NCBI RefSeq assembly: GCF_022763345.1
Contig: NZ_JALEGS010000047.1
Coordinates: 1-64,000, forward strand
DNA: 64,000 nt
Reading direction: 5' to 3'
DNA from: Phaeodactylibacter sp.
GTDB lineage: Bacteria; Bacteroidota; Bacteroidia; Chitinophagales; Saprospiraceae
A program made the position numbers and the translations under genes. This document shows, piece after piece, positions 10,101 to 19,400 of this stretch (its first letter is position 1; each line of letters starts with the position of its first letter). The notes under the pieces are model-generated. The model was not told the DNA's origin, did not search any database, and was given only the letters and a program-made list of their open reading frames with translations.

Positions 10101-13032
10101 ACATACCATTACCTACACTTACACAGATAACAGTGGATGTACCAACACGGCAACCGATCAGGTTGAAGTATTCACGCTCCCCGGTTTATCTTTTACTGCT
10201 TTAGATGACCTGTGCATTGATGCGGGTCAACAAACCGGGCTGGGCAGCGGCACACCAACCGGAGGAACATACAGTGGCACGGGGGTATCTGATGATGGCA
10301 ACGGAGAAACCTACAGCTTTGACCCCTCGGCAGCCGGAGTGGGCATGCACGACATTACCTATTCCTATACCGACGGCAACGGGTGCACCAATACCACGAC
10401 TGATCAGGTTACCGTATTTGCACTGCCCTCTGTTTCATTCACTGCGCCTGCAGACCTTTGTGTGGATAGCGGGGTGCAAATGGGCTTAAGTGGTGGAACG
10501 CCTACCGGAGGCCTCTACAGCGGCACCGGTGTGAGCGACGGCGGTAATGGATCAACTTTTATCTTTGACCCTTCAGTGGCTGGGGTAGGCGTGCATACGA
10601 TCACCTATTCCTACACCGATGGCAATAGCTGCACCAACAGTGCTGAAGATCAGATCACCATTTTCGAATTGCCAGATGTCGGATTTAACGACCCAGGCGA
10701 CTTTTGCGCGGATGCCGGGGTACAAAATGGCTTGAACGGTGGCACCCCTTCCGGCGGCATCTACAGTGGTACCGGCGTGAGTGACGATGGCAACGGCCAA
10801 ACCTTCTCCTTTGATCCCAGTCAGGCAGGTATAGGCCAGCACGAGCTGACCTACACCTACACAGATGGAAACGGGTGCTCCAACAGCCAATCAGTAACGG
10901 TGGAAGTCAACAGCACCCTAAATGTCACCCTGACCGACCCGGAAGACGTTTGTACCAATGAGGGCATTCAAACCGGCCTTGGAGGCGGACTACCGGCGGG
11001 TGGCGTATATTCCGGTCCAGGAGTAGCAGACGATGGAAACGGAACAACCTACAGCTTTGATCCGGTAGTAGCTGGCGTAGGGCAGCATACCATCACTTAC
11101 GAAGTCACCAGCAATGATGGATGTGAAGGCTCCGATATGGTAACCATTGAAGTCTTTGATGCCCCAAAAGCTGCCCTTGAAAACCCAGGGGATTTCTGTC
11201 TGAATGATGGCATTCAAACTGGTTTGAGCGGGGGAACCGAAGCCGGTGGCGTGTATGCCGGCCCGGGGATAACAGATAATAATGACGGCACCTTCGACTT
11301 CGACCCGCAAACTGCCGGGGCCGGGCAACATACGCTCACCTATACCATTACAACCAACGATGGCTGTACAGATGATGCCAGCCAAATCTTTGAAGTCTTC
11401 GAGTTGCCAACGGTAACCCTGGAAGACTACGACAGCCGCTGTCCTAATGACGGGCTTGCAACCCTCGGTGGAGGGCTCCCTCAGGGCGGCACCTACTCCG
11501 GTGAGGGCGTTTCTGATAATGGAAATGGGATCAACTTTGAATTCGACCCTCAAAGTGCAGGCGTGGGAATGCATACCATCACCTATACTTACACCTCTGC
11601 GGATGGGTGTACCGTTGAAGCTACGGCCAGCCTTGAAGTTGATGATACTGGGAATCCCGAATTCACGCTCTGCCCGGGACAGCAGGAAGTAGATATGGAA
11701 GCCGGGCTCTGCTACGGATTGGTGCCCGATCTGACTGGGATTGTTGCAGCCACCGACGACTGCGGCACACCTGAACTCTCTCAGGACATACAAGCAGGCA
11801 CCTCATTTGGCAGCGCCCATTTAGAAGAGCAGATCGTTACTGTCACGGCAACGGACGGAGCCGGAAAAAAAGCAACCTGCGAAATCACGCTGCAGTTAAT
11901 GGACAATCAACCTCCTCAACCACATTGCAAAACCGGCGTTGTTAACCTCAATGCTGAAGGCACGTATGAATTGACCCTTGCCGACATTTACGATGCTAAT
12001 CTTAGCAGCGACAACTGCGGGGCAGTGGAGGTAACGGATTTTGAAGTATACTCCCTGGATTGCGATGATGCCAATACCACACTTCAGCTTGATGTGACAG
12101 TGGAGGACGAGGCCGGAAACCCCGCAAATTGCCAGGCCAGCATTTTCGTATCTGATGAGGCGGAGCTCCCCAATCAGTGGCAATCGACCGACCTTGGAAG
12201 TTCCAATAATACAGGCACTTACTCTTTTGCTCCATGTTCCAGCGATGTGCCTGGCAATGGTGATATAACCATCAGTGGCAGTGCCAATGGCAATACCAAT
12301 TTTAATGGGGACAATATTGCTTTTGCAAGTCAGACGCTATGCGGAAATGTCGTCGGGGTTCAAGCCAGGATTACCGTGAACAGCGGCAGTGGCTATGGTG
12401 GGGTCATGATACGGGAAACCCTCGATAGTGACTCAAAGCAAGTTGCTTTGTTTTCCAACAACAGCGCCTTAGTCCGAAAAGAAGTCAGGTATAGTACCGG
12501 CGCTGCCAAGGATATTTCGCTTGTTTCTGCACCCTTTTCTTTCTACTTAAGGCTCAGGAAGCAAGGCAACCTCGTTCGTCAGTTCGTTAGTACAACCGGT
12601 AGTAACTTTTCTGCTATAGGTGCAGTGGAAATAGACCTTGGACAATGCCCTGAAGTAGGCCTGGCTGTCTTCTCTAATGACAATACCCCGGTGGACGTAA
12701 CTTTCTCCGAGCTACAGATCAGAGGACAAGCGTCACAAAGCAGCCCAGGGCTGACTCTTATGAGTCAAAATACGAACCTCCCAGGGGAAGCGGTGGTTTA
12801 TCCTAATCCTGCGAGGGATCAATTCACGCTGGAATTAGACCACCCCCTTTCCGAAATGGCGGAGGTAGTCGTATTTAATCAATTTGGGCAATTTGTAGCT
12901 AAATGGCAGATGGCTGCTGGTGAGGTTTTCAGCGATTGCCCCACTATTCACTGGGCACCAGGAGTTTATTACCTTCAAGTTAATATGCCCCACCGTAATT
13001 TTGCTCCGGTGAAGATTGTCAAAACAAGGTAA
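7165..13032 (+). CDS. Giant Ig-repeat surface protein with T9SS sorting signal
   Basis: The protein has 1955 residues. The signal peptide (ends ALLSQ, residue 44) and the next ~160 residues are paralogous to the DUF285 protein upstream. After an HYR-like stretch come two ~80-residue repeats with GTFSS.GL....TGEIDVS and P..YTVTY motifs. One YSG-type Ig repeat, a CUB-like domain (CGCLDEETNYFYCYD to CLIFVINSG) and nine contiguous YSG repeats follow (about residues 764-1496; unit ~80 residues with C..DAG.Q.GLSGG.P.GG.YSG.GV and FDP..AGVG.HTITYTYTD). Then come an HYR domain, a cysteine-containing Ig-like segment, the jelly-roll-like domain (GGVMIRET, FYLRLRKQGN, VGLAVFSND) and a T9SS type A domain (VVYPNPARDQF). 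A long rod-like adhesin is the likely role (inference). The leader carries a palindromic insertion. Confidence 0.92.
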   Translation: MHMYTVKTLTPIRVTRLTASIEHLWRFCLMLFFFTSMPYALLSQCTPANGTESFENDLETIATGAGTQSGIAECYEFKVFSFLGTSTISSDGQDIKLSNDQFVGYFEIGSSDGSAFKLENFVFLKQSSTYDGNMTITGYKDGEQAQGAETTIPVGGFNNQTADLSSNTSFGNIDKIRLTFSSTNASGVFLFREITISDPVDCNLTDAEDPVITCPPSPATAKATVNLVQFGGSAGDITYTITNSSGDIIGSGASASGNTSSEFQLPCDADYNFNITNFVDCGCAVQGLNLSVDGTTVLALGTGNPAIEVKSYPFTVDPCNITIPNGECTIDLTNLNPIGTPSDNCDTDPAVSWELTGATTGSGNGYFNQNGAQPFNAGTTTLTYTVEDNNSNTATCNTVIVVEGSAGPDASFSYSAAAYCANDADPLPTITGEQGGTFSSTAGLSLDANTGEIDISNSTPATYTVTYTVAGTNCDGTSNVEVTINAADDPGFSYSPDHFCANDNDPTPTVIGLSGGTFSSSSGLNINPSTGEIDVSASTPGVYTVTYMTSGSCPNSATDQVEVFSVPTLEFTNPGDFCIDAGVQSGLSGASPTGGTYSGTGITDNGDGTFDLNPVVAGTGNLNITYTLTTNDGCTVDISTAISIDPACGCLDEETNYFYCYDANETNQVAFEVCGSSGLYPVAKINQGIFANDGDELTIYEGGSGSGTSGSEVFSGSGDVSNQQFVGTATGQCLIFVINSGASGSCLPEGTTNLPLVVCGSETAVSNAFTALSDLCIDAGEQTGLSGGSPSGGVYSGPGVSDDGNGQTYSFNPTAAGVGTHTLSYTVNNQVLEDDVEVFDLPAVTFDDPTAVCLNDGAQSSLSGGSPTGGEYSGPGVTDNNDGSSFTFDPQEAGVGLHTLTYTYTDGNGCANSTTATIEVLALPNVNFTAPADLCISADVQSGLSGGSPAGGTYSGPGVADDGNGQTYTFDPATAGAGIHTITYTYTDNSGCTNTATDQVEVFTLPGLSFTALDDLCIDAGQQTGLGSGTPTGGTYSGTGVSDDGNGETYSFDPSAAGVGMHDITYSYTDGNGCTNTTTDQVTVFALPSVSFTAPADLCVDSGVQMGLSGGTPTGGLYSGTGVSDGGNGSTFIFDPSVAGVGVHTITYSYTDGNSCTNSAEDQITIFELPDVGFNDPGDFCADAGVQNGLNGGTPSGGIYSGTGVSDDGNGQTFSFDPSQAGIGQHELTYTYTDGNGCSNSQSVTVEVNSTLNVTLTDPEDVCTNEGIQTGLGGGLPAGGVYSGPGVADDGNGTTYSFDPVVAGVGQHTITYEVTSNDGCEGSDMVTIEVFDAPKAALENPGDFCLNDGIQTGLSGGTEAGGVYAGPGITDNNDGTFDFDPQTAGAGQHTLTYTITTNDGCTDDASQIFEVFELPTVTLEDYDSRCPNDGLATLGGGLPQGGTYSGEGVSDNGNGINFEFDPQSAGVGMHTITYTYTSADGCTVEATASLEVDDTGNPEFTLCPGQQEVDMEAGLCYGLVPDLTGIVAATDDCGTPELSQDIQAGTSFGSAHLEEQIVTVTATDGAGKKATCEITLQLMDNQPPQPHCKTGVVNLNAEGTYELTLADIYDANLSSDNCGAVEVTDFEVYSLDCDDANTTLQLDVTVEDEAGNPANCQASIFVSDEAELPNQWQSTDLGSSNNTGTYSFAPCSSDVPGNGDITISGSANGNTNFNGDNIAFASQTLCGNVVGVQARITVNSGSGYGGVMIRETLDSDSKQVALFSNNSALVRKEVRYSTGAAKDISLVSAPFSFYLRLRKQGNLVRQFVSTTGSNFSAIGAVEIDLGQCPEVGLAVFSNDNTPVDVTFSELQIRGQASQSSPGLTLMSQNTNLPGEAVVYPNPARDQFTLELDHPLSEMAEVVVFNQFGQFVAKWQMAAGEVFSDCPTIHWAPGVYYLQVNMPHRNFAPVKIVKTR
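8863..11650 (+). repeat. Ten in-frame YSG-type Ig repeats
   Basis: One repeat at about 8863-9100 and nine contiguous ones at about 9455-11650 encode ~75-80-residue units with the shared core GG.YSG.GV.D.GNG...FDP.AGVG.H..TYTYTD. The units have diverged at the DNA level, so they are not a recent microsatellite-like expansion. Five more occur in the next gene. Confidence 0.85.
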
Positions 13033-13058
13033 CTCGAATTCGAATCAGCTTTTCTGTC

Positions 13059-13095
13059 ACAGAGGCTTAGGGTATCGCCCCTAAGCCTCTGTTTT
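13059..13095 (+). terminator. Rho-independent terminator
   Basis: ACAGAGGCTTAGGG pairs perfectly with CCCTAAGCCTCTGT around the loop TATCGC, followed by TTT. It begins 26 bases after the stop of the 1955-residue gene. Confidence 0.9.
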
Positions 13096-13426
13096 ACCTT
13101 CCGGAGCATTTTCATGCCGCTCAGAAATAAAATCGCCCCTGCCTATCAGCTATTGTATTTATTAATGCTTATATTTGAGGAGTCCAAAGCACTCTTCTGC
13201 TCCTCGTCCGGGAGCGTTTTTTCACTATGATCTAACACTATAACAGCCTTTACAACAAGGCAAAACACTTTTGACAAAGTGGGACCCCCGTTGTATGTCT
13301 CTGGCAAGCAGCAGGTTGAACCATCTGCGGCTTATCCAAAACTGGCAATCATACTCCCAATTCAAAAGTTAAGCTCACTTTCCGTGTATTCGGAAAGGCC
13401 GTAAATCATAATCGAAATAAGACACC
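13096..13426. other. Leader region of the 2854-residue gene
   Basis: No gene is visible. A TATATTTG match to the -7 consensus TAnnTTTG lies at 13170-13177; a TTG at 13153 is closer than the usual -33 distance. A CTTTCCG/CGGAAAG hairpin (13378-13397) sits 29 bases before the start codon. Confidence 0.4.
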
Positions 13427-16400
13427 ATGCTGAGCCCGAAGAAACGCCTCACCCAATGGATACCCGCTGCCCTGCTAGTAGCTGTAGCGATTTTATCCCC
13501 AGAATTCATCCTCGCCCAGTGCGATGCAGGGGAAGAATTTTACAGCTATTGCTACACTCTACCGGAAGTCAACACTACGGCCTTTGAAGTCTGCCCCGAT
13601 GACCCTACTGCAACAGTAGAAGCCGAAATTATACAGGCTGGTTTTCTGCATAACCCACCAACGTTTGTTGCGACGCTCACCGTATATGAAGGCTCCATCG
13701 CCCCTGGAAATATCGTTTTCGGCCCAGCTGGTACTGGAGTGGCTGGAGAAACCCTCACTTCGACCAATGCCGGTGACTGCCTGATTTTCGTCATCAATGC
13801 ATCCAATAGTTTTGGGGTAAGCTGCCAAAGCGGTGGGGTTAATACCGAACTACAGGTTTGCGCCAGCGACGTTGGCGGTACTGCACCGGTTACCTTCTTC
13901 GCCCCCAATGACCTGTGTGAAACCGATGGGGTACAAAGTGGCCTCAGTGGCGGTATGCCTACCGGTGGTGTCTACTCCGGTGATGGCGTGAACGACAACG
14001 GAGACGGCACCTATGATTTCAATCCTGCAACAGCAGGCGTGGGCATTACAACAATCACCTATACCGTAGGCGGCAATTCCGCCATGGATGATGTGGAGGT
14101 TTTCGCTTCCCCAATGGCTTCCTTTATTGCACCCGCAGATGTTTGCATCGATGCAGGCCTACAAATGGGACTCAGTGGCGGTTCGCCCTCCGGCGGAACC
14201 TACAGTGGCCCGGGCGTAACCGATAATGGGGATGGCACCTATGACTTCAATCCGGGTATTGCCGGGCTTGGTGTCCATACCATCTCCTATACTATTCCGG
14301 GTATTTGCGAAGAAACTGCCATGGACGACATCGAAGTTTTAGCAGCCTGTGGCTGCCCGGCCGGGCAATCTTCGTTTTTCTATTGCTACGACAACAATGA
14401 ATCGAATACCGTCGCCTTTGAAGTATGCCCCACTGCCGGGCAGTCACCGAAGGCCACCATCACGGCTGGGACGATTGGTTCCTTTTTCACTATGGACGGT
14501 GATGTGCTCCAGGTATACAGCGGCACTTCCGGTTCTGGTACTTCCGGCACACTGGTTTCCGGCCCTCTTACCGGAGACCTAAGCAATACTGTCATTAACG
14601 GCCCCGCAGCTGATGAGTGCCTGATTTTCGTAATCTCCTCAGGCCCCATTGGCAGCTGTGCCACTGGAAATGGCTTACCATTGGAAACCGGACTGGCTGT
14701 TTGCGGCGAAAACGTCGCTCCGGAGGTCAACGTCATGGCTTTAGCAGATTTGTGCATCACTGCCGGCATTCAAACCGGGTTGTCAGGTGGCAATCCGGAA
14801 GGAGGGGTCTACAGTGGCCCAGGCGTTACCGATGACAATAACGGCATGACCTACGCTTTCGACCCTGCCGTAGCAGGTGTTGGGGTACATACCATCACTT
14901 ACACCTTTGGCGGTGAAATGGGAACGGATGAGGTGGAAGTGTTCGAGTCCGGGGTCGTCAGTTTAACCGCTTTGGCAGATTTATGCGTAGATGCCGGATT
15001 ACAACAAGATCTTACCGGCGGCACCCCGGCAGGTGGTACCTACAGTGGCCCCGGTGTAACAGATAACGGCAACGGCACCTACGATTTCAATCCGGGTGTT
15101 GCTGGGGTCGGTATACATATCCTTTCCTACACGCAGCCAGGTGGCTGTGAGGAGACTGCAATGGATGATGTGGAGGTAACTGAAGCCTGTGGCTGCCCTT
15201 CAGGACAGCTATCCCGTTACGCCTGTTTTGGCAACAATCAGGCAGAAGGCACCATTTTTGAAATCTGCCCGGATGCCGGCAAGGTAGGCCAAACCAACAT
15301 TATCGCAGGAACCCTCGGTTTGGACGATGTGCTCACGGTTTACCAGGGGTCCACCGGTAGTGGTTCAACCATACTCTTTGGCCCTGCAACCGGCACCAAC
15401 CTTAGCGGTGAAACCATTACTGGTACGGCGATTGACGAATGCCTGATTTTTGTATTGTCTACCGGCCCTGTTACCAGTTGCCAAGATGGCTTTGAAGCAG
15501 CGATACAGGTATGCGGGCAAAGTACAGAGCCTAATCTTGCCTTTACAGCTCCCGCAGATGTTAATATTGATACTCCCACCCTGACCGGGCAAGGGGGCGG
15601 TACGCCTACCGGTGGTGTTTACAGCGGCCCCGGCGTTTCTGATGATGGCAATGGCATGACGTACTCTTTTAATCCTGCTGGAGCGGGCGTTGGGGTACAT
15701 ACAATTACCTACACCGTTAACGGATCAATGGTGAGTGACGATATTGAGGTCTTTGATATACTTCCTTCTTTTTCTTCCGCATTTTCACCCAACGATATTG
15801 GACCTTTAAGTTCCAGCCGTTTGACTTTTACAATAGACAATACGGGTTCTCCTAATCCACTGACCGGAATATCGTTTACGAATACGCTGCCAAGTGGCCT
15901 GGTCATCGCTGATGCGCCGGGATTAGAAACGACTTGCTCTGGGGGTGCACTGAGCGGGCCTTCCGGTGGTACAACTTTAACTTATACCGATGGCGAGTTG
16001 ACTGCAGGAGCAAGTTGTACGGTATCCATTAATGTCGTTAGTACCTCTGCATCCGCTGCTACTATTACCAACACCTCTGGTGATCTCACCTCAGAACGGG
16101 GTAATAGTGGCAACACCATGGCCGATATCCAAATAAATGTTTCAAGGCCTGGATTCTATAAGAATTTTGCCCCAGGCAGTGTAACCGTAGGACAACCCAG
16201 CCGGCTGACCTTAACCGTTGACAACACGCTCAGTACTAGTAACGTTCAGAATATTTCATTTACGGATCCTTTGCCAGTCGGTATGGTTGCTGCATCGCCT
16301 TCCAACTTTGAGACTGATTGTGCAGGCTTTACCGTAGGTTCCTTTTCACAGCCTGCAACGATTACATTATCAGAAGATGGCACCAGCCTAAATGCCTTTA

Positions 16401-19400
16401 GCATTTTTCTTGATGCAGGCGCAACCTGCTCCGTTTCCTTTGATGTTGTTCCGGAACTGGGGGTGGAAACGCTTGAAAACGTAACGAGTGCGCTTGGCAC
16501 ACAAACTGGCTCCTCCGGTTTTGCTACTGCTACGCTTAATGTGAATCAACCCGGAGAAATTTTCCTTGAGAAATCCTTTAACAATGACCCGGTCGCCCCC
16601 GGGGAAATGGTAGACCTCACTTTTACCGTTTCTAACTTAAGCCGTGATGAAAACCTGACCGACATCAGTTTCACGGATGACCTGGATGCCACCTTATCTG
16701 GTCTGGTTGCGGTAGGGCTCCCCCAAAATAACGTTTGTGGCACGGGCTCAACGTTGAGCGGGACGAATACCCTTACCCTCACCGGTGGCAATCTTCCATC
16801 GGAAGGCAGCTGTACTTTTACGGTAACACTACAAGTTCCTGCGGGAGCCGCCACAGGCATTTATCCTAACACGACGAGCGCTATAACTGCGAATACATCT
16901 GGAGGGGCGATCTCTGGTGACCCTGCTCAGGATAATCTGGCGATCAAAATTGTACCTAATTTCACAAAAACCTTTCAAAGTACTGAAGCTGTGCCAGGAA
17001 GTACGGTTGATTTGGAATTCTCTCTAACCAACCCCAGCACGACTGAAACTATAACAGATATTAGCTTTACGGATGACCTTGCGGCTTTTCTTTCTGGCGC
17101 GCAAGTTATTTCAGGCACAGGTGCGAATCTGTGTGGCACTGGCTCCTTTGTAATCTTTTCAACCTCAGGGGGTAACTCAACCCTAACGTTAACAGCAGGT
17201 AATGTGGCCCCTGGAGGCAACTGTAATTTCACGGTTACGTTGAGCATTCCGGAGGGAACCTCAGGCGGAGCCTATACGAATACGACCTCTTTACTGTCCT
17301 CCACCACTAACGGAGAGACCACTTTTAGCGCAGGAGCCAGCGATGACCTTACCATACTTCCTGCCCCTAAAATCACCAAATCCCTTGTAGAAGGTGCCGT
17401 TCTTGCAGGAGAAACGGCTACGCTTGAATTTACGATTGACTACACGGACGAGGCGACCTACAATGCGACCAATATCAGCTTTACAGATGACCTGGATGCG
17501 TTCCTCAGCGGGACCGTCGTTTCGGGGCCACTGCCCACCAATCCATGCGGGACCGGCTCGGCATTCACGGGCACTTCTAATTTGGAACTAACCGGTGGAG
17601 AACTGAGCCCCGGCGGATCGTGTACCTTCCAGGTGACCATCCAAACCCCGGCAAGCGCGCTGCCCGGAGTGTATACCAATACCACATCCTCGCTCAGTTC
17701 CACTGTCAACGGACTGAGTGCATCCAGTCCGGCAGGAACAGATCAGTTGATTATTTCGGGTCTTGAAGCTAGCCTGACTGTCCTCAATAACCCTGTGGTG
17801 GCAGGTGACCTGGCGACGTTAGAATTCAGCTTTGAGAACATCAGTACGGTTGATTTAACTAATCTGTTCTTCACCCTTTCATTGCCATCCGGATTCTCAG
17901 CAGAAGGGTTGCCTGAAAGTGACGTCGTTGGCATCGGTAGCCAAATCAGCGGGACAACGACGTTAACCCTCAACGGAGGTAATTTGACACCTGGTACATC
18001 CGAAACCTTTACAGTGGATATCCGTGTGCCGGCAAGCGCAGATGACAATCAATACGGATTGGCCACCTCTCAGATTTCAGCTAATTTTGATGGTGATGCG
18101 ACTACTTTACCGCCGCTGAATACAACGTTGGAGGTGCAATCTGAATTAATAGGCATTGAAAAAACCTTCCTGCCCAATTCCACCGTTCCCGGCGGCACCG
18201 TTGAGGCTATTTATACCCTGACTAACCTCAGTGATGCGTACGATCTGGAAAACATTGAATTCACAGATGATTTTGATGCCGTTTTATCCGGGCTCTCCAT
18301 TGCAATGCTCCCGGTGGCGCCCTGTGGAGGCAATGCCACAGGAACCAGTGTACTCAATATTTCGGGAGCCTCTGTTACAGCGGGGAATTCCTGTATGTTT
18401 ACCGTGACGCTTCAGGTCCCTGACCCTGCGGACGGTGGTATTTATACCAGTACCTCCTCTGCCCTGACCGGCAGCACCGTAGGCGATGGTTACACCGTCA
18501 CCGGTAGCCCTGCAACCGATGAGCTGACCATAGAGTCCATAAATTTGGAAAAGTCCTTCCCTGGGGTTTCTGTCATTGCCGGAAACAGTACCACGCTTCA
18601 ATTCACCCTGACCAATAATGGTGCTACCGAGGTCTCCGGCATTAGTTTTACTGATGACCTTTCCGCTATGGTTTCAGGGCTCACCTTTAATGGCTCCGCG
18701 CAGACCAATATCTGTGGTACCGGCTCGGTGCTTAGTGGTTCAGGATCTACCCTGCTCTCCTTTACAGGAGGTACACTCGCTCCCGGTAGCAATTGCACCT
18801 TTTCAGTGGAATTAGATGCCGCTTGTGATATCTCCTCTGATACCTATACGAATACCACCTCTTTAGTATCAAGCAATGGACTATCCGTAGGAGAGCCAGC
18901 TACGGCAGACCTGGAAATACAGGCTGAAAACACTCCTCCCGATATTACGTGCCCGGAAAACATCACCATCGAGTGCGACGAGAGTACAATGCCTTCCAAC
19001 ACCGGTATGGCAACCGCTACTGACAACTGCACCTCGGGCTTAACGCCGGATTACGAAGATGAGGATATGCTCACCAATGGGTTGGGCACCATCGAACGGA
19101 CCTGGAGCGTCATGGATGACGCAGGGAACAGCGACGATTGCGTGCAGGTCATCACCATACAGGATACCACTGATCCCGAATTCACCAGCTTCCCGATGGA
19201 TGCCGAAGTGGAATGTGGGGCAAGCACTGACCCGGCCAGTACCGGAACCCCTATGGCAGCGGACAACTGTTCCACCCCTACGCCAGAATACGAAGACGGA
19301 GCTATGACGGACGGGTGTGGGAGCACCGGCTCCTTCGAGCGTACCTGGACGGCTACGGATAATGCCGGTAATATGGTGATGCAAGTTCAGACCATTACTA

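Noticed and set aside
8863..11650. Regular ~240-base periodicity that might suggest a CRISPR-like or satellite array
   Set aside because: The period is that of an in-frame Ig-type protein repeat, units are diverged and there are no spacer/repeat borders.
10990..11793. Long minus-strand open frame (267 codons) opposite the Ig-repeat gene; similar ones at 819-1526 and 5753-6493
   Set aside because: They lie wholly inside real genes, have no signal or domain, and arise because repetitive G+C-rich coding DNA leaves the opposite frame open.
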